A DNA stretch of 64,000 nucleotides from Rhodospirillaceae bacterium (GTDB lineage Bacteria > Pseudomonadota > Alphaproteobacteria > MPNO01 > UBA2964), in NCBI GenBank assembly GCA_018660305.1, contig JABJKO010000068.1, forward strand, positions 1-64,000, in the 5' to 3' direction. The stretch's first letter is position 1. Each line of letters begins with the position of its first letter. A model generated the notes under the pieces. It was not told the origin of the DNA. It did not search any database and saw only the letters and a list, made by a program, of their open reading frames with translations. The position numbers and the translations under genes were made by a program. Of this stretch, positions 35,440 to 45,078 are shown piece by piece.

Positions 35440-36293
35440 CCCTCGCAGCGACTTCCGTCCGCGACCCCTTCTTCATAGACCATAAGGATCGGCGGCTCTT
35501 CGCAATCTACCATCCGGCGGCGTCCGGTTCCGGCAACGGTTCGAACACGCAGGGCGGGGTGGTTTTCTTTGCGCCCTTCGCGGAGGAGCTCAACCGGACG
35601 CGCAAAATGGCCACCCTGCTGGCCGAGGCGCTGAGCCCGCACGGCATCGCCACCCTGGTCTTCGATTATTCCTGCACCGGGGACAGCACCGGCCGGTTTG
35701 AACAGGCCGACTGGGCCCACTGGATCGACGATGGCGCCGCCGCCATCGCCTGGCTGGCCGCGAAAATTGACAAGCCCGTCACTCCCATCGGCCTGCGGCT
35801 CGGGGCCGCGCTTGCCCTCCTCAGCGCCGCCAAAGAACCGCAACCGATCCGCGGAACGGTCCTGTGGCAGCCGGTCACCAATGGCAGCGTCATGCTGAAC
35901 CAATTCCTGCGCATCCGGATTGCAGCCGCCCTGTCGTCCGGTGAAGACGGCGAGACCACCAAGGATTTACGCGCTCGTCTGTCCGCGGGCGAAACCCTGG
36001 AAGTTGCGGGTTATGATCTCAACCCGGCACTGGTGCGGGGGATCGATGCAGTTAGTCTGGGTCAGATCCCCCCGTCCTTCGGGACGGCCCATGACTGGTT
36101 TGAGGTCAGCACGGAAGACGAGGGCGACCTGACACCGGCGAGCCAGGCCGTGGTGGAGAAATGGCGCGGTGCGAAAGCGACGGTCTCGGCCCAGACAGTC
36201 CAGGGAGAACCGTTCTGGTCCACTCAGGAAATGGCCACCGCACCGGCGCTGATCAAGGCAACTGTCGATGCCGTCACAGGCGGCAATCCATGA
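35436..36293 (+). CDS. Hydrolase 2, exosortase A system-associated (alpha/beta fold)
   Basis: This is 285 residues from GTG 35436, overlapping the ACP stop. The alpha/beta hydrolase fold is seen in VVFFAPFAEELNRTRKMA and VFDYSCTGDSTGRF. At the nucleophile elbow, residues 119-123 read GLRLG rather than GxSxG, so no serine nucleophile is visible. This is, as far as I recall, usual for TIGR03101. It may be a non-hydrolytic relative or use another residue. It overlaps the next gene by 4 bp. Confidence 0.88.
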   Translation: MTLAATSVRDPFFIDHKDRRLFAIYHPAASGSGNGSNTQGGVVFFAPFAEELNRTRKMATLLAEALSPHGIATLVFDYSCTGDSTGRFEQADWAHWIDDGAAAIAWLAAKIDKPVTPIGLRLGAALALLSAAKEPQPIRGTVLWQPVTNGSVMLNQFLRIRIAAALSSGEDGETTKDLRARLSAGETLEVAGYDLNPALVRGIDAVSLGQIPPSFGTAHDWFEVSTEDEGDLTPASQAVVEKWRGAKATVSAQTVQGEPFWSTQEMATAPALIKATVDAVTGGNP

Positions 36294-37159
36294 GCGCCGC
36301 CGAAATCCCCCTATGTTTCGACTGCCAGGGGACTCCCCTGGTCGGTATGGCGCACCCGGCGGCGGACGCAAAGACCGGCGTGCTGATCGTGGTCGGCGGA
36401 CCACAATACCGGATCGGCGCCCATCGGCAATTTATCGAGCTGGCGCGGGGTCTCGCTCAGGCCGGCATCCCCGCCTTCCGCTTCGATGCCCGTGGCATGG
36501 GCGATAGCGGTGGGGATTTTCAGGGTTTCGAGGCCATCGATGACGACATCAAAGCGGCCATCGACGCTTTCATGGCGAGCTCTCCAGATCTCGAAAATGT
36601 GGTTCTGTGGGGCCTGTGCGACGCGGCCTCGGCCATTCTGTTTTACGCCCACCGCGACCCGCGCGTCGCCGGCGCAATTCTGCTCAACCCCTGGGTCCGG
36701 ACCGAAGCCAGCTATGCCAAGACCGAGCTCAAGCATTACTACGGGGCGAAAATCATCGATGGGCGTTTCTGGCGGCGGCTCTTTACCGGCGAAATCGATC
36801 TGGCCGATGCCGCCGGATCTTTCCTGAAACGTCTGAAATCCGCCACGGGATCCGGTCAAAGCGGCGACGGTCCCACCGGGTCTGCGCCGTGCCGGGGCAT
36901 GGCCCTGTCCCTACCCGACCGCATGTTGCAGGGCTTCACATCCTTCACCGGCGACATCATGCTGATCATCAGCGGTAACGATCTGACGGCGCGTGAATTC
37001 GAAGAAATTACGGAAGCGTCGCCGGACTGGACACAGGCGCTGTCAGCCGATCGGGTCCGACGGCACCATATCAAGGCGTCGGATCACACGTTTTCGCGTC
37101 GGGAATGGTCAGAGGCCGTCGTGAACTGGACCATCGGCTGGATAACGGACCTGAAATAA
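36290..37159 (+). CDS. Hydrolase 1, exosortase A system-associated (alpha/beta fold)
   Basis: From ATG 36290 (ATGA overlap) this is 289 residues; the frame back to 36161 lies within hydrolase 2. GVLIVVGGPQYRIGAHRQF and FRFDARGMGDSGGDF define the family (TIGR03100). The nucleophile elbow WGLCDAASA carries Cys110 in place of Ser, suggesting a thioesterase- or acyltransferase-like role. That would suit release of a product from the neighbouring ACP. It is the last gene of the ACP operon. Confidence 0.9.
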   Translation: MSAAEIPLCFDCQGTPLVGMAHPAADAKTGVLIVVGGPQYRIGAHRQFIELARGLAQAGIPAFRFDARGMGDSGGDFQGFEAIDDDIKAAIDAFMASSPDLENVVLWGLCDAASAILFYAHRDPRVAGAILLNPWVRTEASYAKTELKHYYGAKIIDGRFWRRLFTGEIDLADAAGSFLKRLKSATGSGQSGDGPTGSAPCRGMALSLPDRMLQGFTSFTGDIMLIISGNDLTAREFEEITEASPDWTQALSADRVRRHHIKASDHTFSRREWSEAVVNWTIGWITDLK

Positions 37160-37180
37160 GCCGAAGCCGCGAAAGCTGCC

Positions 37181-38914
37181 CTACGGCCCGGCGAATTCAA
37201 ACGCACCCATGTCGATCTTACCGCGTTTCGGGCGCGCTTCGCTTTTCAAATTGTTTCGATACTGAAACGAGGGGGTACGGCTCTGACCGAACGTCGCCGG
37301 CACGTTCATGCCAATATCAATGGCGGGCGAATCCTTCCGCAGCCGGAAATCCATTTTTTCCGGCTCGACGAACCCCGCATCCGCGGCGATCAGGTTTCCC
37401 TTCAGGTCGCCGGTCGCTGGTCGCACCGGACCATGCGCCAGCAATTTTCGCAGACGGCCGAACTTGCGCTTGTCGACAATGAGGTTGGATTCCACATGGC
37501 CATTGCCGGTCAGGACCGTCCCGCCGCCGGAGAAGAGATTGTTATAGACCTCGGTTTTACCGGGTGATCTGCGTTGAATGAAAATCCCCGTTCCCCGGTC
37601 ATTGATGAAGCTGTTGTTCACCACATGGAGATCGTCTCCGGCATCCCGTTTTTCGGCGCCAAAGCTGATCATGGACCAATTTTCCGTCTTGGCCCCCTGG
37701 TGGAAGACATTGCCCATGACCAGCGACTTACCGCCATTGGGGAGGTCGAGGAGGTAGCTCGATGCGCCATCCGCACCGTCGGCAACCATGTTGTAGATTA
37801 CCACGTTGTTGTGGGCCCGGCTCTTGATGTTGTGGCCATACCGGGCGCCGGAAACATGCGAATATCGGATGGTAAAGCTACGGACCTGACCGATATAGAT
37901 ATTGTGCCCAAGCCGTTGGTGTTTGGTGTAATCCACCACATTGCCAAAAAATCGTGACCTTTCGATCAGGATATCGCTTTCATCGTTCTTCCCGGTCAGA
38001 ATTCCCATCTCGTTGCCATAGAACGCGCAATCGCGGACCACGAGCCCCGCCCCTTCCTGCCGGATTCCAGCACCATTCCGGTCGCGCACCCTGGATCCGG
38101 TAAAGGCGATGTTCTGAATTGTCGTATTGCGGCCTTTGATGACCCAAATTGCCTTACCTTCCGCGGAGCGGCCTGCCGCATCCAGCACCACGGTGCCGCC
38201 AATACCGCGAATGACGAGATTATTCGCCCGCCAGACTGCCACATCGGCCCGATAGTCACCTGCCTGAATTTCGATGACATCACCATCCCGTGCATAATTC
38301 GCGGCCTGGCTCGGCACCGCGAAGCGCTGTCCCTGCCCCACCGACAGCACCCGCGCGCCGGACGGGCTAAACCGTCGCGTGGCATCGCTTTTTTTTGGCT
38401 TCTGCACCTTCTGCGTCGGGTGGATTTTAGGCGTTGGCAAAACCTTTGCCCGAGGACGGGTTAGGGGTGCCGGCCGAATATCCTGCGATGGGGGGCCCAG
38501 CGGATCCGGTAGCGGAGCCGCCGCCGGTGGCTGGACAGCGACTTTGCGGGCAGCAGTCAGCGCCGCCTCGGCGTCACGTTGCGCCTGTCGGGCCGTCTTA
38601 GCCGCCCGTTGCGCGATGCCTGCCGCTTCTTCGGCACGCTGCGCGGCCTCCGCCGCCTTCCGGGCAGCCTCCTCAGCGAAACGGATCTGGTCCGAATCCT
38701 CACGAATACGGTCCGCCGCCCGCTTGGCCAGCGGACGCAGGGCGTCCGGCTTACCGAAGGTTATGGCGTCGACCTCGTCCTTATCGACCGGAACGGAAAT
38801 GGTCCGGCCGTCCTTGAGCCGGACCTTCATGTCCGCCTGCGCAGGCACCGGAAGTGCGGAGACCAGAGCCACGAAAGCGATCAAGCGTCGCATAAAGGAA
38901 CTACTAACTTTCAT
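37181..38914 (-). CDS. Secreted right-handed beta-helix protein with Ala-rich coiled coil
   Basis: This encodes 577 residues. A signal peptide (RRLIAFVALVSALPVPAQA) is followed by a short domain (MKVRLKDGRTISVPVDKDEV). A long Ala/Glu/Arg helical segment (about residues 60-125, coiled-coil-like), a Pro-rich linker, and a parallel beta-helix domain (about 190-560) follow. The last has repeats such as IEIQAGDYRADVAVWRANNL and VVRDCAFYGNEMGIL, as in pectate-lyase-fold proteins. It is likely a periplasmic polysaccharide-binding or -cleaving protein of the EPS locus. No catalytic residues can be assigned. Confidence 0.8.
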   Translation of the reverse strand: MKVSSSFMRRLIAFVALVSALPVPAQADMKVRLKDGRTISVPVDKDEVDAITFGKPDALRPLAKRAADRIREDSDQIRFAEEAARKAAEAAQRAEEAAGIAQRAAKTARQAQRDAEAALTAARKVAVQPPAAAPLPDPLGPPSQDIRPAPLTRPRAKVLPTPKIHPTQKVQKPKKSDATRRFSPSGARVLSVGQGQRFAVPSQAANYARDGDVIEIQAGDYRADVAVWRANNLVIRGIGGTVVLDAAGRSAEGKAIWVIKGRNTTIQNIAFTGSRVRDRNGAGIRQEGAGLVVRDCAFYGNEMGILTGKNDESDILIERSRFFGNVVDYTKHQRLGHNIYIGQVRSFTIRYSHVSGARYGHNIKSRAHNNVVIYNMVADGADGASSYLLDLPNGGKSLVMGNVFHQGAKTENWSMISFGAEKRDAGDDLHVVNNSFINDRGTGIFIQRRSPGKTEVYNNLFSGGGTVLTGNGHVESNLIVDKRKFGRLRKLLAHGPVRPATGDLKGNLIAADAGFVEPEKMDFRLRKDSPAIDIGMNVPATFGQSRTPSFQYRNNLKSEARPKRGKIDMGAFEFAGP

Positions 38915-39026
38915 GGCGCCGCCGGCCTATAGACAGGATTCTACCGAACCTGTAGCGGAATTTTAAGATCACCGAGGTTAACAAATGGCTCCGAGCAACC
39001 GGTGAGTGGTGGAATTGGTGAACTGA

Positions 39027-40766
39027 ATGGGCGCGATTTTTCTGGTCAAGAGAACCGCCGCGGAGTCGCCAGATCATCGGTTCCAGGCATTACAATCGGA
39101 ATTCCGGAAACAGGGCTGGACAGCACCCGACATCCGGACAGCGGCGGGCTGCGATATCTGCGTATTTCCCAAGCGATCCGGTGGCGCCATCGCCAGCCAT
39201 GTCGTCGACGAGTCAAATTTCTGCCTGTCGACCGGGACCTTGATTTACCGCAAGAAACACGGGTCCGAGGCGCTGGAACAGCTCCATAACGATCTGATCA
39301 ATGGATCGGTCGATTGGGGCCAGGTCTATGGACATTTTTGTGTCATCGCGGCCGCGGAGGGAAAGCTGTCGGTTTTCGTCGACCGGCTGGGCACCTATCC
39401 GGTCTTCCATGACCGGGACAACGAGGTGCTTTCCAGCACTTTTCTGGGGGTCGTCGCCAGCATGACCCGCCCGGCGGTCAATCCTCAATGCGTCTATGAA
39501 TATGTTTTCCAGGGCGCCACCTATGGCGACGAAACAGTCTTCCATGGCATCGGGCGTCTCGATGGCAGCAAAGGAATCCGGTTCCAGCGCGATAAAAAGC
39601 CCGAGAAGGTTGAAATAGCACCGGCGCTGCCCCGTGCTGAAGCGCCGGTCAGCTTTGACGACAGCGTCGACCGCAACGTGGAAAATCTGAAGCGCTATTT
39701 CCAGGCTCTCGCCGGCTGTTTTGGCGAGAAAATAGATACCGCCCTGTCCGGCGGCTACGATTCCCGCCTGACCCTGGCGCTCCTTAGAGACCAGGGAATA
39801 ATGCCGCGCCTGCATGTCTATGGCCGCAAAAATGACGATGACGTGCGGGTCGCCAAGGCCATCGCTACAGGCGAAAAATTCACCCTCGCCCACACCGACA
39901 AAAGCGGCAAACCACAAGTCGCGGCCGATCGCTTTGCCGATATCGTAGCCCGGAATTTTTATCTGTTCGACGGCACGCCACCGGATGGCATCCTCGATGA
40001 CGGGGCCGATGTGACGACCCGCTTGGAACGCTGTGCCGGCGGCGAACTGATGCTCAATGGCGGCGGCGGCGAAGTGTTCCGGAATTTCTTTTACCTGTCC
40101 GACCGGGCTTACCGTACCCGCCGGTTTCTATGGTCGTTCTATAACCGCTTCGATCCCCGATTGTGCACGGCGCGGTTCAATGAAAATGGCTATTTCGACA
40201 AGCTCGGCACGAAGGTCCGCCAGACGGTGGGCACGGAAAATGACGTGCTGACCCGCCAGGAGATTGAATCTCTTTACCCGGCGTTTCGCTGCCGTTACTG
40301 GATGGGGCGCAACAACGGGGTCAACAACGCGCTGGGCTATGCCCTGACGCCCTTCATCGACGCCAATATTGTCCCCGATGCCATCGCCACGCCCTTAAAA
40401 TTCAAGAATTACGGACGGCTCGAAGGCGCCATGATCCAATCGATCAGCCCCACCCTGGCCGCCTATGAATCGGCCTACGGACATAATTTTTCCGCATCCC
40501 CACCCCACGCCAGAAAAATCAAGGATCTGTCGACCCTGCTCAGGCCGCCAGAACTGAGGCGGTTTACCTACCGACTTCATAAACGGTCGCGCGATAGCTG
40601 GGCCTATTATCTCAAACCTGCCTATATCGCTGAAATTCTCGGCAACAATTTCGAGCATATGGGCAGGTTCGTCCAGGTGGACCAGATCGCCGATGGCGAG
40701 CAATTCGCCCGAATCTGTACCCTGGAATATCTCTTCCAGCGCGTCGACGCGGTGCACGGAGATTAG
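39027..40766 (+). CDS. Asparagine synthetase-like protein lacking the glutaminase Cys
   Basis: This 579-residue protein begins MGAIFLVKRT, so no N-terminal Cys nucleophile exists. The first half still looks like the Ntn-type domain (FVDRLGTYPVFHD). The synthetase half keeps the ATP-binding PP-loop as SGGYDSRLTLALL (241-253) and GGGGEVFRNFFY. It may form an amide from free amine or ammonia, as beta-lactam-synthetase-type relatives do. It is divergent from the beta-helix gene and 93 bp upstream of the 2-epimerase. Confidence 0.78.
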   Translation: MGAIFLVKRTAAESPDHRFQALQSEFRKQGWTAPDIRTAAGCDICVFPKRSGGAIASHVVDESNFCLSTGTLIYRKKHGSEALEQLHNDLINGSVDWGQVYGHFCVIAAAEGKLSVFVDRLGTYPVFHDRDNEVLSSTFLGVVASMTRPAVNPQCVYEYVFQGATYGDETVFHGIGRLDGSKGIRFQRDKKPEKVEIAPALPRAEAPVSFDDSVDRNVENLKRYFQALAGCFGEKIDTALSGGYDSRLTLALLRDQGIMPRLHVYGRKNDDDVRVAKAIATGEKFTLAHTDKSGKPQVAADRFADIVARNFYLFDGTPPDGILDDGADVTTRLERCAGGELMLNGGGGEVFRNFFYLSDRAYRTRRFLWSFYNRFDPRLCTARFNENGYFDKLGTKVRQTVGTENDVLTRQEIESLYPAFRCRYWMGRNNGVNNALGYALTPFIDANIVPDAIATPLKFKNYGRLEGAMIQSISPTLAAYESAYGHNFSASPPHARKIKDLSTLLRPPELRRFTYRLHKRSRDSWAYYLKPAYIAEILGNNFEHMGRFVQVDQIADGEQFARICTLEYLFQRVDAVHGD

Positions 40767-40859
40767 ATCTCATTTGCGGTTAACCTTCCGGCTGAAACTC
40801 GGATGGTATAAAGACCTGATCCATGCCCCTTTGAGGGCACCAGCAGGAGTTACCCATCG

Positions 40860-41966
40860 ATGCCTTCGGAGATCGTCGTTCATCTGATCGCCGCCGCCCG
40901 CCCCAACTTCATGAAGGTGGCGCCGCTCTATCATGAGCTGGCGGCCACGGACTGGTGCAGACCGGTCCTGGTCCATACCGGGCAGCATTACGACGCCAAT
41001 ATGTCGGACACCTTTTTCGAGGATCTACGGTTGCCGAAACCCGATTTTCACCTCGGGGTCGGCAGCGGCACCCATGCGGAACAAACCGCCGGCGTGATGG
41101 TTGCCTACGAAAAGATTCTGATGGACACCCCACCCGACTGGATTGTGGTCGTCGGAGACGTGAATTCCACCATCGCCTGCACGCTCGCGGCAAAAAAACT
41201 CTGTCTGTCGGTGGCCCACCTTGAAGCCGGCCTGCGCAGCGGTGACTGGGCCATGCCGGAAGAGATCAACCGTATCGTGACCGACTCCATCGCCGATGTG
41301 CTGTGGACGCCGTCAGTGGATGGCGACGAGAATCTCACCAGGGAAGGGGTTGCTGCCGACCGAATTTCCTTCGTCGGCAATATCATGATCGATTCATACG
41401 AATTGATGAGAGACCAGATCGAGAAGGCCGGCACGCGCGAGGCGCTTGGTCTGACGGCCAGCGGTTACGGCGTCGTCACCCTGCACCGTCCGAGTAATGT
41501 GGATCATCCGGAAACATTGTCACGCCTCATCGATACATTGGTAACGGTCTCGACCGATCTGCCGCTGGTCTTTGCCATGCATCCCCGTACCCGGAAGAAT
41601 ATCGAGACCCACGGCTACCTGAAGCGGCTGGAATCCGCCGAGAATATCCGGGTGACCGAGCCCATGAGCTATATAAACTTCCTCAGCCTGGTGCGCGAAG
41701 CCAAGATGGTGCTTACCGATTCCGGCGGTATCCAGGAGGAAACCACCTATCTCGGCATTCCCTGTCTTACCCTGAGGGATACGACGGAACGCCCGATTAC
41801 GGTGACCCAGGGCAGCAACCGTCTGGTAACGCCGGAAAACCTTGAAGAGATGATCGCAAAGGTAGTGGCCGGAGACTGGCCGACCGGCCGCAAGCCCGAT
41901 CTATGGGACGGCCGCACGGCGGGGCGTATCGCCGCCGATATTAAACGGCGGACTGCGAAAAAATAG
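40860..41966 (+). CDS. wecB: UDP-N-acetylglucosamine 2-epimerase (non-hydrolysing)
   Basis: This 368-residue enzyme has the family motifs TGQHYDANMSDTFFEDL, VVGDVNSTIA, HLEAGLRSGDWAMPEEINR (catalytic Asp/Glu/Arg area), VTLHRPSNVD and TDSGGIQEETTYLGIPCLT. It interconverts UDP-GlcNAc and UDP-ManNAc in the cytoplasm and supplies ManNAc for EPS. AGGAG precedes the ATG. A UDP-ManNAc dehydrogenase is not present in this window. Confidence 0.93.
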   Translation: MPSEIVVHLIAAARPNFMKVAPLYHELAATDWCRPVLVHTGQHYDANMSDTFFEDLRLPKPDFHLGVGSGTHAEQTAGVMVAYEKILMDTPPDWIVVVGDVNSTIACTLAAKKLCLSVAHLEAGLRSGDWAMPEEINRIVTDSIADVLWTPSVDGDENLTREGVAADRISFVGNIMIDSYELMRDQIEKAGTREALGLTASGYGVVTLHRPSNVDHPETLSRLIDTLVTVSTDLPLVFAMHPRTRKNIETHGYLKRLESAENIRVTEPMSYINFLSLVREAKMVLTDSGGIQEETTYLGIPCLTLRDTTERPITVTQGSNRLVTPENLEEMIAKVVAGDWPTGRKPDLWDGRTAGRIAADIKRRTAKK

Positions 41967-41975
41967 GAGCTTCTC

Positions 41976-43349
41976 CTATGACGCGTCGTCCGCGACCCGC
42001 TTCAGCAATGTCTCGACCTTCTCAAACTGTTCCGGCCGGCTGAGACCCTTGCGGGCATCCATGGGCAGCAGGTCGATCTTGCCTTGGGCTTGTTTCTCCG
42101 CCAGCCAGGATTTCAGATGTTGCGCAATGATCCCGGGATCGTTGACCACGATGCCCGCGTCGCGCTCTTTCAGGATACGGGCCGGGACACCGTCCTCGAC
42201 ACCGATACCGAGAACCGGCCGTCGCGAGCCGAGATACTCGAACACCTTGCCGGGTACATTGCCCCGTTCCTTGGGATCGTTCCACTGAAGCAGCAACAGG
42301 ATATCGGCATTCATCTGACGATCGATGGATTGCTGATAAGGGATCGAGTCGTGAATGTCGATCTGATCCAGAACGCCATGCCGGCTGGCCATCGCGATCA
42401 GCGTGTCCCTATCCGCGCCGTAGAACGATACGCGGATGTTCTTTCCCGCGTCGCCACAAAGCGACATGGCCTCGAACAGAGGTGAGGGATCGCGGCGTTC
42501 AGGATAGAGGATACCGGTATAGACGATATTCAGAATGTTGGAATCGGTTGGCTGCCTCGGATGATCCGCGGCAAAATCGTCGGGATCGAACCCGTTATAG
42601 ACCGGGATCACCGGTAGCCCGAAACGCTCCTGGTAATCCTCTGCCCAGGGCTCGGAAACCGTCACGATGGCCTTAGCATCCTTCATCCACCAATTTTCGA
42701 CAACGCGCTCGATCTTTTTTCTGAAACTGTTGCTGAGCGATGCGTAGGGATCCTCGTAAAACCGATCCCGATACTCGACGACCAGCGGCAATTTGCGTTG
42801 CCGGCAGAGCGCCCGGGCGACCATGAGCGTTGTGAAGGGGGGCGCAGAGGCAAACACCACGTCGGGTTGCCATTCCGCCAAAATCGACCCACCGCCCCGT
42901 TTTCCGGAAAAGTACCATCCAACCTGCGGATCGGGAAAATTGAGCAACTCCTGATAGACGATTCGGAGCATCCGTAGCGTTCTCTTGGCAAGGCTAGGAC
43001 GGGCGGGTGCATCGTTTGCGGTCTCGGATACGGGGATACCCGGCGAAGAACCGCCTGTCTCAAGGGCAACAGCCGGCACCGAAGACGACCCACCGGCAAA
43101 CAGGCCCTGCAATGCCAATCGCAGTTTCTGCACGGCTTTGGGGAACCCGTTGATGTCGAGGCTATCGGTACGAAGGATCAGGTCTTCGGGAATTTCGAGG
43201 GGCAAATTATTTGGAAAAGGCAGATCATCGCACGACAGGATCCGCAATTCGTGCCCGCTCTGGTGAAAGAATTTACAGAGCTTTCCGACCCGCAGGGCCC
43301 CCATGGTCAGATACGGCGGCATATACCAGGAAACAACCAATATCTTCAC
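41976..43349 (-). CDS. GT4-type glycosyltransferase
   Basis: I start at GTG 43349 (GGAGAG eight nt upstream), giving 457 residues; an ATG-less extension reaches 43427. It opens VKILVVSWYMPPYLTMGALR. The second domain has VYTGILYPERRDPSPLFEAM and LLLLQWNDPKERGNVPGKVF ahead of EYLGSRRPVLGIGVEDGVPA, as in EPS sugar transferases of the GT4 class. It is convergent with wecB (9 bp apart). Sugar unknown. Confidence 0.85.
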   Translation of the reverse strand: MKILVVSWYMPPYLTMGALRVGKLCKFFHQSGHELRILSCDDLPFPNNLPLEIPEDLILRTDSLDINGFPKAVQKLRLALQGLFAGGSSSVPAVALETGGSSPGIPVSETANDAPARPSLAKRTLRMLRIVYQELLNFPDPQVGWYFSGKRGGGSILAEWQPDVVFASAPPFTTLMVARALCRQRKLPLVVEYRDRFYEDPYASLSNSFRKKIERVVENWWMKDAKAIVTVSEPWAEDYQERFGLPVIPVYNGFDPDDFAADHPRQPTDSNILNIVYTGILYPERRDPSPLFEAMSLCGDAGKNIRVSFYGADRDTLIAMASRHGVLDQIDIHDSIPYQQSIDRQMNADILLLLQWNDPKERGNVPGKVFEYLGSRRPVLGIGVEDGVPARILKERDAGIVVNDPGIIAQHLKSWLAEKQAQGKIDLLPMDARKGLSRPEQFEKVETLLKRVADDAS

Positions 43350-43693
43350 GTAAAAACTCTCTCCGGATCGGGATGTGATACACCGGTGACGCCCCGAAAA
43401 CAGGCCTGGGAACGCAATATCGGTCAAAATGGCGGCAAACTGCCTAAAATCCTGTTAACTCCGTGTCCCGGATCACAAGTGCATTAGAAGTAATCTTCTG
43501 ACCGAAGGGCGCCGCAGATAGACACTCTGGATCGAGCCATTGTGTTGTTTCATTCCGGCCCTCCAGCGGCAAAAATCCGGCGACGCAGCGAAGCCGTCCA
43601 GGGCCCAGCCACCGCCGCAATTGACGTATTGTAAACGTATGATTGCGTAAATTAGTGCTCGAATTCTATTGCGAATTTAGGCCATACACGAAC
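43350..43693. other. Intergenic region between glycosyltransferase and O-ligase genes
   Basis: These 344 bp separate divergent genes. The part from about 43610 onward is AT-richer and includes ACGTATTGTAAACGTATG, an imperfect palindrome that may be an operator. TTGACG at 43621 lacks a fitting -10. I see no gene or RNA here. Confidence 0.4.
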
Positions 43694-45043
43694 ATGCGCG
43701 ATATTCTGTTGTCCGTCGTCCTATTCGGATCCCTACCAGTAATTTTGGTAAATCCGCCGTTTGGCATAGTCATGTGGGACTGGGTCTCACTCATGAACCC
43801 CCACAGGTTAACATGGGGATTTGCCTATAACCTGCCTGTTGCCATGATGGTCGGCGGTGCGACGCTTATAGCTTGGTTTTTTTCGAAAGAAACCAAACGC
43901 GTCCCCCTGAATGCCATAACAGTTCTCATGTTCTTGTTAATCACATGGACAGGTATTACTACAATATTCGCGATAAACGAGGTAGACTCTATCGATTCTT
44001 TGATTAAGTTTTCAAAGATAATACTCATGGTGTTTGTTACAATAAGCATTATGAATGATGCAAAAAGAGTGAATTGGCTTGTTTGGGCCATTGTTTGTTC
44101 AATCGGTTATTTTGGTATTAAAGGCGGTTTATTTACGATCGTCAGTGGCGGCCATTTTCGTGTGTGGGGGCCGACGGGCTCCTTTATCGCCGATAATAAC
44201 GCCCTAGCCCTGGCTATCTTGATGGTCATTCCGCTTATGATTTACTTGGCCAAATCCACCCAACATAAGTGGATACGGATCGGCATGTACGTGGCCGTTC
44301 TTCTGAGCATGCTTTCGGTAATCGGCTCCTGGTCGCGCGGTGGATTGCTTGGGTTGATCGTCCTGGCGATTCTCCTGTGGTGGAGAGCCCGGCACCGAAT
44401 GATTATTGGCATAATGGCTGGGTTTGTTTTGGTCTTTTCAGTCTCGTTTATTCCGCCGCAATGGTTCGAGCGGATGAACACCATTGAAAACTACGAGAAA
44501 GACGCGTCGGCAACCGGCCGATTGGATATTTGGGGCTTCGCCCTACGGGTGGCCAATGCCCGGCCCATCGTCGGAGGTGGCTTCGAAGTGTTCGTCGACC
44601 CGGTAGCGCACGATAAATGGGGCGAAGGAATCGTTGTTCGAAATGTGCATAGCATCTATTTCCAGATGCTAGGATCCCACGGATATCCAGGCCTGATAAT
44701 ATTCCTGGCCCTTGGGTATTTTACGCTGCGAGCCTGTAGGAGGATTAGAAAGGCCGCAGCGACGAGGCCGGAATTTGAGCACCACGGCTTGTTGGCCAGC
44801 TATGTCTCATGCGGCCTCTTATCCTTCGCCGTATCAGGTGCATTCCAGAATTTAGCGACGTTCGATCTCTATTATACGATGATCGCCATTGCGGCGATTC
44901 TTCAGAAACTCGTACTGGATTCGAAAGTTGGAGCCTTGTCGCCCGCAACGGTCGGCCATTCCGTCAACACGCTCGCGCAAAATGAAGCTGACAATTTTGC
45001 TGGTGCTGGAAAGGTCAGAACTTTTGTTAGACAACATCAATAG
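43694..45043 (+). CDS. O-antigen ligase-like protein, exosortase A system-associated
   Basis: From ATG 43694 this is 449 residues with about ten to twelve membrane spans; a TTG at 43643 would add 17. FGIVMWDWVSLMNPHRLTWG and the large periplasmic loop after GSWSRGGLLGL identify the putative O-glycosylation ligase/polymerase group TIGR03097. RGGLLGLIVLAI and NVHSIYFQMLGSHGYPG contain the Arg and His residues typical of WaaL/Wzy. It polymerises or transfers lipid-linked glycans at the periplasmic face. It is visibly richer in A/T codons than its neighbours. Confidence 0.88.
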   Translation: MRDILLSVVLFGSLPVILVNPPFGIVMWDWVSLMNPHRLTWGFAYNLPVAMMVGGATLIAWFFSKETKRVPLNAITVLMFLLITWTGITTIFAINEVDSIDSLIKFSKIILMVFVTISIMNDAKRVNWLVWAIVCSIGYFGIKGGLFTIVSGGHFRVWGPTGSFIADNNALALAILMVIPLMIYLAKSTQHKWIRIGMYVAVLLSMLSVIGSWSRGGLLGLIVLAILLWWRARHRMIIGIMAGFVLVFSVSFIPPQWFERMNTIENYEKDASATGRLDIWGFALRVANARPIVGGGFEVFVDPVAHDKWGEGIVVRNVHSIYFQMLGSHGYPGLIIFLALGYFTLRACRRIRKAAATRPEFEHHGLLASYVSCGLLSFAVSGAFQNLATFDLYYTMIAIAAILQKLVLDSKVGALSPATVGHSVNTLAQNEADNFAGAGKVRTFVRQHQ

Positions 45044-45078
45044 AAGTTAGAAACAATCTAAACGACGGCAATTTTCAA

